Origin: Selaginella tamariscina
Lineage: Eukaryota > Streptophyta > Lycopodiopsida > Selaginellales > Selaginellaceae
Assembly (NCBI GenBank): GCA_003024785.1
Contig: PUQB01000335.1
Span: 173,480-237,479, forward strand
Direction: 5' to 3'
DNA length: 64,000 nt
In this document: positions 34,976 to 47,188 of the stretch, piece after piece
Layout of the letters: each line of letters begins with the position of its first letter
How positions within the stretch are numbered: position 1 is the first letter of the stretch
Notes under the pieces: generated by a model
Told to the model about the DNA's origin: nothing
Seen by the model: the letters and a program-made list of their open reading frames with translations, nothing else
The model's database searches: none
Translations under genes and position numbers: made by a program

Positions 34976-36045
34976 CGTGTGTGTGTGCGTGTGCGTGGGT
35001 GTATCACATACACCCCAAGAATAAAAATCATGCAGGGTTTAACATGTGTGTGTCCATGAGAGTGTTAAAGTTTCACGTGCAGCGATCCATATATACACAC
35101 ATAGTATTATACACATAAACATACATACATATTAGTACATATTAATATTAGAGAGGTAGAGTACAGGATCATGCATGGTGTGTATGTATGAGAGAAGAGA
35201 GATAATACATATTATGGATCATGCATGGTGTGTATGTTTGAGAGAAGAGAGACAATACATATTAATATGGATCATGCATGGTGTGTATGTATAAGAGAAG
35301 AGAAAGAGTGTTAACAAATTAAATTCATACACATTGCATTATTAGTACACATATATACATACACATATTATACACAGATAATATACATTATACATATTAT
35401 ATAATATTGTAACATCAGTACATATTATGGATCATGCATGGTGTGTATGTTTGAGAGAAGAGAGACAATACATATTAATATGGATCATGCATGGTGTGTA
35501 TGTATAAGAGAAGAGAAAGAGTGTTAACAAATTAAATTCATACACATTGCATATATTAACACATATATACATACACATATTATACACAGATAATATACAT
35601 TATACATATTATAAATATTGTAACATCAGTACATATTATGGATCATGCATGGTGTGTATGTATGAGAGAAGAGACAGGCTACATATTATGGATCATGATC
35701 ATGCATGGTGTGTATGTATGAGAGAAGGGATTATGCATGGTGACACTGTGTATGTATGAGAGAAGAGAGAGAGTGTTAACAAATAAAAATCGTACACATT
35801 GCATATATTAGTACACATATATACATACACATATTATACACAGATATACATTATACATATTACATAATATTGTAATATCATTACATATTATGGATACACA
35901 CAGACATACATATATATTACATGTGTAAATTCAATGTGCTACATACACACAGATTGAGTACATATAAATCATACATGCGTTGAACATGATGTTTTTCAAT
36001 AAAGAAGCAACATATAATTTCTCAAGTTTGGTTTAGGGCAATGTG
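34976..36045. repeat. Minisatellite of unit 3, with an internal duplication
   Basis: GGATCATGCATGGTGTGTAT repeats, reverse of 18410-19385. A block of about 220 bp (35195-35340 region and 35417-35550 region) is duplicated in tandem. It ends at the LTR at 36046. Confidence 0.85.
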
Positions 36046-37737
36046 TGTTAGAGTTTTAACCCAAAGGGCCAACACGTGGCAACACGTGGCTACCAGGTGG
36101 CCATTCGGCGTCATCACCCTGTGTGAGCAACGCTAAGTTTCCCAGAACAACCCCAACGACCCCTAAGGTTAGACTCTAATGCCCAAGTGGACAGGAGACT
36201 TTAGGGTTTAGCCTAAGTCTCCTAGAATGTCTACCCCCAAAACCCTTGAGGGATAACCCTAGTTGACTTAGGGTCTTGCCCTAGAAGACCTAGACAGGCT
36301 CATGCCCTAACCCCCATTAAGGAGACGTGTGTTCCACACATACCCCCGTGACAGAGTTGAGACATCGTCACTTACCCTTGAAGAATCACCCTCATCTGGG
36401 AGTACAACCCGTTTAGGGCGACAAGGGGTACCCTGAACCACGACTAACCCCTAAGGGTTTGAGTGGCCAAGTCATACCCTAAACCTAGGGCTAATACTTA
36501 GTGAGGACACGAGTGTTTTGCTAAGCAAACTCTTTAAGGCTAGGTTTGGGATAACCCTAAGCACATGACCTTGCGAGTGCCTCACGAAAGGGTTCCTGCT
36601 AATACGCTTAGGTTGTTCAACCCTTGAATTCCAAGGAGAACACTCCCCTAGCCAAGTGTGCCAAAGCACACCTAATTATGAGACCTAACCTCCCTTGAGT
36701 GAATGCCCAAGGCTTAGCACCCTAGTGCAAGCACAAGCATGTTTGTTTGCTAAAGTATCCAACCCCTTGGCGACAAGCTTATAACATAACCCCAAAGGGC
36801 GTGCCTCGGGTGTTGTACCATGTGACGTTTAGCCCAGTGTCACATCTCCATGTGACACTGCCTTTCCCGATGTGGGCTATCATGCCATAGCCCTTAGATT
36901 CAAGAGTTGCACCAAGTGCCACAAACGTGGCTCATAAATGCCAACTCTAGAACCCCTTAGTGAACCCTCAGGAACTGGTAATGTGAACTTGTTAAACAAG
37001 ATCCCACGCCCACAGTTGGACAAGGACACGGATGTACCTTGCTTGGCCATGAGTGCTACACCTAGCTTGACGTGGAGGAGGAGGCTGGAGACAAGCCTCA
37101 ACCCCTGCCTCTTGGAACGTGCATTCCAACAAGACCTTCCATGCATGGATTCGCCAACGTTAAGGGTAAGTTACCCCAAAGGTGAGACGTACGCCTGGCA
37201 TCTGGAAGTTAGGGCGGCACAACAGAGGGTTGTGCCTTAACGACACAAGCTAGAGCTTGCACCGGGAGAAGAGTAACGAGCTCAGTCATGAACCCAGGAA
37301 CCCTCACTCCTATATACTTTATGTGACAAAGGCCCCCCCCCTTGTTTTCTTGTTTACATAAGTAGGCTAGCACTGAAATCTCATTCCCAGAGGGAATATA
37401 CTTGGTGAGTTATCCATCGACCCCTAAACCCTAACATGTCAAACCTAGGAGTATTTCTAAGCATATTCGACACGCCGAACTCACCGGAACTAACCATTAA
37501 CCCAACTGGGACACGGAAAATGAGGGTAAGAGTTTTCTAGAAGGTAAGTGCTACCTTCGCTTAGAGTTTCTTGCGATATCTAAGGGCAGTCGGCCAGACT
37601 ACCCTTAAACACTTAAGTGCACTAAGTGGGGTTGTTTCTCACTACATCTAGGGCTTGCCAACATAGTACAGTAGGTAACAACAGTCAACGTCCAAAGTAA
37701 AGAAGAGTCATAATAAAACCTATGACACACTCCCCGC
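36046..37737 (-). mobile_element. 3' LTR of a non-autonomous retroelement (about 1.7 kb)
   Basis: On the minus strand the LTR starts TGTCATAGG at 37737 and ends CTCTAACA at 36046. A purine tract (AAAGGCGGGGAGTG) lies just outside at 37738-37753. The other LTR (41294-41708) carries only the 3' quarter. Telomere-like CCCTAA words are frequent inside by chance or composition. No coding frame is recognised. Confidence 0.8.
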
Positions 37738-40700
37738 CTTTGAAAATGTCAACGTCCTCATTGACGTCCAACTCCAAGACTAGATAATGTTAGAGAAAAT
37801 TAACCAAAACTAACATATCACTCTATGCGGAGTCAGCCAAAAGTTCACATAAGTTTTATTACCCCCCTTGCATTATGCAAACCAAGTACTTCAGAACCGT
37901 CGTTCACTGAGTTGTAAACCCAGCTGCCGGAGGCACCACCTACGACATGAAGTCACTTGGAGACCTTTTGCACGTCTGCAAAGTCTGTCACCCGACGCAC
38001 ACAACACTGGTTAATTTCTTTACTTAACTAGAATTTATATTGGAGGCCTCTAGTTAGTGTTGTTGCCGGCCCTTAGTTAACAAAAATAAAGGCTTGCTTT
38101 ATTCCTTAATATCCAATGCTGTTGACGACCTCTGTCATCTAGCGCACAACAAGCACTTCTCAAATACTTGACCAAAACACCTTCGCATTTCTTTGATTTT
38201 TCAATGGTCCCACATGTCCACATGTTACGATATTATAGCTTACATCTATGCATCCCTTGGTGTTTCTCATTACCCCTTTTCATAAGGGTCTGCTACTATA
38301 CCTATCTCTTATTAGTATATAGCTATGCCAGACTAAGTATGAGACTTTTATCGGAAGATCAAGCTCTTTTCCAATACAAGAGTACAATTCGTAAAACCCT
38401 GTTCTTTGTAAACATGTCAATCTGGTCAGAGGCGATCACAGAGCCACATGGCTGTACACATGTATACAACAAGGTCTTGCCAACCTGCCAATTACCATCC
38501 ACTTGGTGTGTTATTAACATAAGTTTATTTCGGATAGGAATCAAATTCAGTCAAATCTGTGACCAAGTGTGATAGCACTACCATTTGTCTTTCGCAATCA
38601 ACTTTGTACTCTTTTATAACATCGACCAGTTCAGGGATCAGATAAGTTAACATATCTTTCTTATAAACCAATGTGGAAACCAAGAAATTCAACCCATCTC
38701 TAGTGCTTTCAAACAGCAATCTTTAGATAGCACTTGTCTTAACTAACACTCTCATTGTACTCATTCCCCAAAGAGCACAACATACTAGATGCATTCAATA
38801 ATTCCTAACTCTTAATCTCACTAAGGCCACATAACTTAATCCTACAATTAAGTTAAGAGACTCCAGCTTTATGATAAGAGTCTCCCTAAACTCGAATACC
38901 AAATCATTATAATATTATACTTTTCCAACTCATAAATCAATAAGCTAATATTGAAACACAATAGTGTCACTTATTTGAATCATTCAATTGAAATAACTTA
39001 CTTTTGAATTTATCAAAAGTAATGCTTTATCGTTTGATTCAATTAGTGTTCGTGAAATACCTTCAAACAACCCTATTTCATATAACCTTTGCATTATTGA
39101 TATTGATAATATTTTGTTCCTGTGATCATCGACTAATCTTGAAGTTCAGAATTTAACAAGTGATGAGTTTGTTAAATACTTCGCATACTCAAGTGCTTTG
39201 AACGCATATAGTTACATTATCAAACATAACTACATGAACTATTAAAATATCAAAATGCGGTAGTTATTATGGAATGAGACTTAGTTCTTAATATTACATG
39301 AACTTCAGTTTCAAGACGGAATATAATGCTATAATGTATCAAGCAAACAGTTCAGGGACCAAGAGGAATCACTAAGGTAGTGCCTTACTAAAGTGTTAAA
39401 CTCAAGTCTGCTTGAGTCTTTTTATTATATGATTATGGCCACCTTATGTGATCATAACCAAGTTTCGATATTGAGCACTCCCAAACTCAATATTAAAGAG
39501 ATATCATACTATACTTTGACAAGTCATTTATAATCAATCTTAAAAGACTGTCATAAATACTTTCAAAGTCTAAGATATGAATATCTCAATGAATGAGGTG
39601 ATAGGAAACCTCATATTTTCGAATTGGATATTGAACCATATGTTAAGAACCTTGAACTACGATCAACAAGAAGGGACACCATCTTCTTGAGCTAATCCCG
39701 CTACTTCACTTTCAAGAATATTGAACCAAGGTTAAGGAACACCATCAAACCTTAAGATAGAAACCAAAGACTAACCCAAGGAATACAATTAAACCTTGAG
39801 TCAAGAATAGTTCTAATTTTCAATATTCTAAAAAAAAATAAATTGAAGATACATACTTTGTTTGTTCTTTAAGTGCCCACATTTGTGACCATGATGTAAC
39901 ATCAAGAAACCGTCTTTTGAATAATCGTATTCGACTCTAAAATGAAATCGTTATTAAAAAACAATACCAACTTCTGATTCTCATCGAATATCGACTCTCT
40001 CTGAGGAGGTATATGCACTTAAACCTCCAATGGAAATCTGACTGTTCTCAAATATAAGTTATCAAACTTAGCAAGTTTCCTTATTTAGTTGATAAATAAA
40101 GTGGAGAATCCCAAATCATGCTCTTCTTAACCAAGGTCACCCTTGTTCAAGAGTTCATCCCCACATTCCAAACAATGTTACAGATTCCAAGATTAAAGAG
40201 TTAACAATGAAATGCACAAGTGTGTGCCGAACACCTTCACTATGCAAGTCCTTCATTACTCAGTAAACTAAAAAATGTAAACCTATGTTTCCAACATTAC
40301 TCTTTATGATAGATCATGCCATCTATCCTAAAACTGTACGATAAGCAGAATCCTTAAATTGTTATTGCAATCTTTCTCATGATCCCATATGAGATACAAC
40401 TTTAAACGAGTTAGCTAAGTTAACCAACCTGAATATAAAGTTTACAACTAACTAAGGTTTCGCGTTATCTTTATTCAAATCAAGGGACTTGAACTTAGTA
40501 ATTATTCCACCTAAAGTTATTTGTAGCTAGCGTCATCAAAATATTGCGAACATCAGACAATACTTTGATTGCATTGGATCTTCAACCCACTACTTAACAT
40601 ATTCATCATATGTTAATATTCGACATTATGTTGTATTACAAGTTCAACACCATAGTCTGCTTCTAGAGTTACACTCTCGGAAACATGTACTTATAATGAG

Positions 40701-41293
40701 AGCTTATTTTACACTTTAAGTGTTCCCTCTTATGTTTGAATATGCCCCTTCTCCCGAAGCCAAAGATGCACATTTAACATAACTTTTCCCTGTTTGAACA
40801 CTTTAGTTGGACTCAATATTGAATCTTGACCTAAGCCAAAACTCAATCGACATAGTCACGTTCTCAAATCATGTGTTATCTCCAAGTCCAAACACCTTAA
40901 AGAAAAAGAAAAATTTTCAATATGTGTAAAATAAGATATCATAAGGCCCATCTCACAAGACTTAGTTTGTAAGCCAGAACAAACTAACATGTTAACGTCT
41001 TGTGGAAGTATATCCTAAAGTAACCTGAACATCCATTAAGGTAAGTAACCTAGCATATAATTTGGAAGTTGCCTTCCGTGTGCTACCGCCAACAATGGAG
41101 TCCATAACCACACCCACTTATGAAGTAAGTGTTCTCTTAACGAGTTATAGATCTTAGGACCAACTCTTCGCATAGAATTCAGACGTTAGCCGAAAGTGAT
41201 AGAGTACTTTAGAATTTAAAACTAAATAAACCCTAAAATACACTACACTTTAGGTAGTCCTATTGACCGCAGTGAATAGGCTCCGCTACCAAT
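37738..41293 (-). mobile_element. Interior of the non-autonomous LTR retroelement
   Basis: About 3.5 kb between a purine tract at 37738-37753 and a primer-binding-like site (ATTGGTAGCGGAGCC, minus strand, 41279-41293) next to the 5' LTR. I find no gag, protease, reverse transcriptase or integrase frame. The longest frames are under 140 codons and unrecognised. It therefore resembles a large non-autonomous LTR element. A fragment of the same interior lies at 1-752. Confidence 0.75.
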
Positions 41294-41708
41294 TGTCAGA
41301 GTTTTAACCCAAAGGGCCAACACGTGCTGCCAGGTGGCCATTTGGCGTCATCACCCTGTGTGAGCAACGCTAAGTTTCCCAGAACAACCCCAACGACCCT
41401 AGGGTTAACTCTAATGCCCAAGTGGACAGGAGACTTTAGGGTTTAGCCTAAGTCTCCCTAGAATGTCTACCCCTAAAACCCTTGAGGGATAACCCTAGTT
41501 GACTTAGGGTCTTGCCTAGAAGACCTAGACAGGCTCATGCCTAACCCCCATCAACGAGACGTGTGTTCCACACATACCCCCGTGACAGCTGAGGCTCATC
41601 ACTTTACCCCTTGAGGAATCACCCTCATCCGGGAGTACAACCCGTTTAGGGCGATAAGGGTACCCTGAACCACGACTAACCCCTAAGGGTTTGAGTGGCC
41701 AAGTCATA
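41294..41708 (-). mobile_element. Truncated 5' LTR
   Basis: 415 bp matching 36046-36475. It stops at AAGTCATA and is followed by leader sequence of unit 3 that matches 17600-17640. The rest of the LTR and about 0.8 kb of unit sequence are missing. Confidence 0.8.
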
Positions 41709-42133
41709 TAAGTAAGTACTATAAACAAATAGTACTTTACAAGTAAGTATTATAAACAAATTTAGATATATTTAATAAGATTCACTCTTTCATTCTCTCT
41801 TAAATTTTAGAATTTAAGGATTTAGGAATGCATTAGAATTATAATATATTCTGTTAGGGATTTATCCCATTTAAATATACTTCTAACTTAATATTTCTCA
41901 GTTAGCTAGGGCGAAGGGATTAATCCGGCCATTTTTTTTTTGCATTTTCGAAGAGGTGGCGGGATTAATCCCGCCACCATCTTTTTGATAGATATGGCAT
42001 AATTAGTCCGGGCAATGCTTCTCCGCTTCTTAAAAGAGCGGCGAGATTAATCCCACCGATAACTCTCTCAACTAATAAAGAATTAATTGAATTTATTAGA
42101 AAGAGTTATCTACGGGATTAATCTCGCCAACTG
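41709..42133. repeat. Unit 3 leader and first part of the A-side palindrome array
   Basis: Sequence matching 17450-17630 in reverse, then four to five palindrome copies from about 41910 (for example GGCGGGATTAATCCCGCC at about 41957). It is cut by the insertion at 42134. Confidence 0.75.
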
Positions 42134-43479
42134 TTGAACAAGAAAAATCCTACAGTCTAAAACGTAGCAGTGGTCGCTACCGACAAACTCGTATTAAGAG
42201 TCTATTGGAATATGAAAGAACAGATATAGAGTATAGATCAGACTTCAAAGGTTGGGAAAGGGTTAAGGATGGCAAGGATGTAGTAGGTAAAACTACGGAT
42301 CCATCACAGTAGAAATAAAAGGAAAAGACTAAGATAACACGTAATATGGGTATAGCACTAAACATACTCGTAATAAGGGTATAGCATATAAACAGACTCG
42401 TATAAGGGTAACAGACTCACAGACAAACACCGTAATAAGGGTATAGATTCACAGACAAACCCGTAATAAAGGGTTTACCTTTATATTCAAGAATATACTA
42501 ATGACATGTGTACATTAGATCTTGAAGTCCCATTAAAGGTACACAGTCCATAAATAGAGAGTCCATAAATAAAAAGGATATAGGCCTATGATATAAAAAG
42601 GGACAAGAGTGTTTAGGGTGATCACGGTCCTTAGACGAGCTGGGTACTAGTGAAAAGTACTGTACTAGTGTGTTAAGCACACGATATTGCAAGTCTGCAT
42701 ATTGCTCGGGGGAACACCACGTGTTCTTTGGTTGGGAGGTTTGAGTTTGGCAGATCTTGTGTGCATGTCCATACACATGTGTTAGGAGCGTTACAATCGA
42801 CCCTCACAAACAAGGGTGTATAGCAGAAATATGAAAGACCGACACAAGTCTAGAAACCAATCCTCAGATGGTCAAATGGGAGTGATAAGAGAAAAGAAAT
42901 AGCAAGTAGTACTGCAATCTCGATGCAGTAGAAAGGAGAAGTAGAAATCAAAGAATCAAGTAAGATACACAGAGAAAGTAAGAAGAGTAAAGATATAGCA
43001 TATAGTACTGCAGATCTCGATGCAGTAGAAATCAAAGAATCAAATAAGATACCAAAGATAGTAGAAGAGAATAGATATAACAAGTAGTACTGCGGATTCC
43101 CAAATGCAGTAGAAATGAGAGAATAGAATTCAAGTAAGATACTGAAGAGTGAGAGTAAGAGGAGAGTATATATTGTCAAACCATAGTACAATATTCAGTA
43201 TACCCGGGATGCTTTCCTACCCCTAACTTCATCTATTTATACCCACACTTCCAGTCCAATACATTCAGTTATCATAACTTCCTTTGAATCTTATCCAGTT
43301 GGTTGTGTAACTTCCTTAATGTCGTTATGATAACTACTCCCTTTGACATAATACGCTGAAATCTGGAACTGCTGTATTCTGGTTCTCTCTGGAACTGCCG
43401 TATTTCGGTTCTCTCTGGAACTGCCATATTTGGTTCTCTCTGGAACTGCTGTATTCCGGTTCCCTGGAACTACCGTATT
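42134..43479 (-). mobile_element. LTR-like insertion in the palindrome array
   Basis: About 1.35 kb that, on the minus strand, starts TGGAATACGG and ends TTGTTCAACA (TG...CA). It contains a TATA-type GGGTATAAATAG at about 43230. It also holds a 95-bp tandem repeat (three copies, 42898-43150) and a 30-bp repeat with TCTCTCTGGAACTG (43370-43465). There is no coding frame. The replaced host bases and the absence of a clear flanking duplication leave the solo-LTR reading uncertain. Confidence 0.5.
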
Positions 43480-43499
43480 CCACTAATATAATCTCGTCA

Positions 43500-43852
43500 C
43501 CACTTCCCTGTTTTAAATATTTGTGGGCAGGATTCATCCCGAGATCTCTTTGAAATCATAGCTTCGGAGAAAGTGTGGGCGGGATTAATCCCGTCGTTAG
43601 AGTTGGGCGGGATTAATCCCGCCCCTCTTCCTCGTTGGAGGGATTTGCGACGGAATTAATCCCGTTGCCTCTTTCCGATGAGGAAGATCCGGTAGCGGGA
43701 TTAATCCCGCTGATTCTTCCTTGCGGGAGGGAATCGGCGGCAGGATTACTCCCGCCGGCTCACTCCGAAGGGGTACAGTTAGCGGCCGGATTAATGCCGG
43801 CCATTGTTCCTCGTCGGAGGGAGTCGTGGGCGGGATTAATTCGCCCATCAGT
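43500..43852. repeat. Second part of the A-side palindrome array of unit 3
   Basis: About seven palindrome copies (for example near 43576, 43605, 43692), several mutated, with the A-side spacer type TTCCTCGTCGGAGGGA. Gene A begins 148 bp further on. Confidence 0.85.
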
Positions 43853-43999
43853 TGTATTAATAAAGCATGAGATATTATCTCTATACATAATTATGTATTA
43901 TTGCACATGCATCTTATTAAGCAATCGCAGTTTTGATTTCTTAGAAATATTGCATAAACAGATATCATAAATAACACAATTATTTATGTGCAGGACAAT

Positions 44000-46685
44000 A
44001 TGTATAATACTGGAGATAAAGTATGTCTTCTTCAGAACAACGAGATAGTTGGCACTGGAACTGTGAAAGTTCGAGATGATAATGCATCATGTCATAATAT
44101 TACCCAAGGATCTTGTGTGTACGTATGGGTGAACACCATTTTCAAGCATTTGAGGTTTCGGGAATGGAATTTGAGGAGGGTTCTCCTGTATTGTGGAATT
44201 TGGATGAAGTCAAGGCTTATACAGAGTCACAAACAAACAGTAGCACGAGTTTTTCAGATGATGGCTTGCCTGCTGTGATGGATGAGGTGATTCTCTTTCT
44301 TCATGAGATTGAGGTTGGGAGAGGCATCATCACAGCTATAAATCCAATGGAAGCAGTGTCAGAAGAGAAATTAGGGTTCGACTTCGTGGGTGTAGTTGTG
44401 ACAGAGGGAAGAACAACTCATATTTGAAGAGGTTCCTTGCATTGGTCCTATTGTAAGAAAAGGTGATTAATGGGTTGCAGATCTTTCCCTGCAAGTTTCA
44501 GCAAGAGGGTGAAGATGGATCCTACATCTTCCGAAAGTGTTACGAGCATTTCCACGATTGACTGCTGCAAGAAAAAGTGTTGTCAGATGGCAGACATGAA
44601 TAAAATTACCCAATGTAGACATGTCTTTCGTATGCTCACCCAAAAGCAAAGGCATGAGTTTGTATATGCTGCACTAACTGGGTGTATTGATGGAATGACC
44701 TCGGACACAGGTTATGAGAGTACATCCATGGTATTTAATAAGGTGGCCATCTGCTTCAAAGCTTGGTACAGTATATATGGGATCCCAAAGACCACGTTCT
44801 ACCGTCGGAGGGATGAGTAGCTAGATGGAGCACGAACCTTAGTACATGGGAACACTCGCTTGGTCAAAACCCGCTCTCACATTATGGCAGCCATAGAGAT
44901 ACTCAAGGCTTTTGTGGAAGCAAATGCAGACAGGATGCCTCACAAATGCCGAACCACAAATGCAGGGGTCAAGGAAAATCTCAAGGTTTTACCTTCGATC
45001 TACACTCAATTGAAGTTGTGTGAACATGTGAACAAGTGCCTCAGCTTGATGGATCAAAAGAAGATGGAGGCCCACATGATTGCACAACAAACTTGCTGGT
45101 CTCAATACTATGCACACCGCATGCTTTCTGTGTTACGCCCATCAGAGTACATGTGCTTGATTCATGACAAGATGGATCATTCAAAGACCAGCATTCTAAA
45201 CCTTGTTACAACACCAAAGTGCCTTGGAAATGTCATGAAACTTTCGATTTTATTGACAAGTGTGTTAACACATAGACACGGTTGTGAGCCATATGGACAC
45301 TTTTCACTTCCACATTGGTCTAGCGACTCCAATTTCACTATTGGGTCATTGGCCATGTGTTTCAGAAACCTTGAAGCCCACTAATAGACAAGTCCTATCA
45401 GTGATTTCAAAGTGAAGAATCAACACTTTCAACCTTTACATAATGCTCTCATGAACACGTCTGCACTTGAGGCTACTTAGGAATATGAGAGGCATTGTCA
45501 GTAGCCTGCACAAAAAAACAGATGGCCTTGTTGAGAGTTTAGGTTTAGTGGAGGGATCTAGCTCAAAGATGTACATGTGTCCTCAACATCAAATAAGCTT
45601 CCTCGTCATTTGCTTTTACAAATGGATAATTCTGCAGGCGAGAACAAAAATAAGTAAATCATTTTACTTAAGGGTTTCTCAAGTCATACTTACTTTTATT
45701 TTCTAGATATGTGTTAGCATACTTGTCAATGCTTATTGCCAAAGGTGTGTTTGAGACAATCACATTCCTTATGGTTAGTCACACTCATAAAGATATTGAT
45801 GCGTTCTTCAACAAGGTCTCCAACTCTACAAAAAGGACAAGTGCACTTACCTTACCGCATATGATGAATCTTTTTGAAAACTGCATCTCCAAAAAAAGTT
45901 GTGCTATGCTTGTTACTAAGGTGCCAGACTTCAAAAAATTTCTCAAGGAGTATATAAAAGAGGGGAGTGATTCTTTAGTTGGTCACCTTGTGCCGCTACA
46001 ATTCTTTTTCTCCATAAGAGATGGTATACCTATTATGCAGTACAAGTTATGGCCATCAGAGCATGAGTGGTTACCGAAAGAGGGGTTAATGCTCTTCAAA
46101 AGTGGAGAGAATGAAAAGCCATTTCTCCCAGAAGGACAACCAAACCCTATTCCATTAAGTGCCCAGCTCAAGGAACAAGAGGTTATTATTGATGGCATTA
46201 AAAAATATGTGGCATGGGTTCAAAAATCGATGCCAAAGAATTTTGATAAGGCAATTGGTTACTCAGAACTATATAAGTATGTGGTCGACTATTGAGAGAT
46301 TATTGTTCGAGAGTTGGAAGGGCCTACTATCACAAGTATAGAATTACAACACCCTTTTTAGCTTAAAATAAGGTGGGGAGAGAAGATTGAAATGACATCA
46401 CTGAGCACAAACGACATAGAAGCCAATAGTGATGTGGAAGTGCAAACCCCACACTTTGTTGGACAAAGGAACCAAAACCTAAAACATATTTTGATTGCTG
46501 CAAGGATCTTCAAAAACTAATGATGGTTTTCATTACTCTAAATGTGTCATATAATCAACCTATTTGGATGGGTCAAATTATCGACACACTTGAAGTAATC
46601 ACAAAAAATAATATGGTTAAGGTTGCATGGTTCAAACCATAAAAAGGCGACATAAGAAGGAGAGCGAAAATATAATGGATGCCTA
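44000..46685 (+). pseudogene. Gene A of unit 3: DUF7869-type protein with deletions
   Basis: Starts MYNTGDKVCLLQNN and follows the same order as unit 2. A deletion of about 135 bp near 44403 joins VVVTE to the region before LIFEEVP. An in-frame loss of about 150 bp near 45055 removes the CDTC segment, and the codon at 44818 is a stop. Preserved parts are the Cys cluster (about 44560), CLIHDKMDHSKTSI (about 45155), the MDN..GENKN core (about 45622), the intron after it and GHTHED-like SHTHKDIDAFFNKV (about 45776). The last about 60 codons are missing, with a jump near 46685. Confidence 0.75.
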
Positions 46686-47162
46686 TAAAATGTCGTATAT
46701 TTAATATTCATAATTATTATAAACTCTTTAATAATAGTACCAAATTGTTTACTTAACTATATAAATTTAAAAAACGATATGGAAGATTGACTATATTATT
46801 ATAGGATTTTGTATATATATATATATATATATATAATTACTACTACAAATTTTAATTAATAATGTTATATTTAAATATTAATATTTTATTAATAACATCA
46901 ATATTTATATAGTGTACCTCTTATGCTCTTCTTTAATTGTTATATTAAACAATATATTATATAATTTAATACCTTCTACTTTTATAATGTTATTAATTTT
47001 TGTTCAATGAATGCTATAATTTATTAAAGGGTCGATTACAAAATAGAATATTTTAAAGAATATTCTATTTTCAAACATATATTCTAAAGAATATTCCGTA
47101 AATATTAGAAAATGCTAATTAAATAGATAAAATTGCTAATTATTAAGAAATGGGATTATAGC
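46686..47162. other. A-side AT-rich tail of unit 3
   Basis: Non-coding tail with TA runs near 46813-46835. It matches 12740-13200 and, reversed, 54640-55110. No gene is seen. Confidence 0.6.
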
Positions 47163-47188
47163 CATGCCCATTTTAGTTACAACATGCA
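47163..47188 (-). repeat. Right terminal inverted repeat of unit 3
   Basis: On the minus strand: TGCATGTTGTAACTAAAATG then GGCATG. Confidence 0.8.

Larger units (their letters stand above)
27582..47188 (-). mobile_element. Unit 3: inverted giant element with two internal insertions
   Basis: The left end reads TGCACGTTGTAAACTAAAG. The right end, on the minus strand, reads TGCATGTTGTAACTAAAATG. The order is the mirror of unit 2: B2 and B1 (minus), array, microsatellites, minisatellite, array, A (plus). Removing the insertions at 36046-41708 and 42134-43479 leaves about 12.6 kb, close to unit 2. About 0.8 kb of the AT block is missing at the LTR insertion. I saw no clear target duplication. Confidence 0.75.

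Noticed and set aside
36046..37737. Host gene in the CCTAA-rich region
   Set aside because: The stretch has LTR edges, a matching partner at 41294-41708 and adjacent primer-site and purine tract. Its frames are short and unrecognised.
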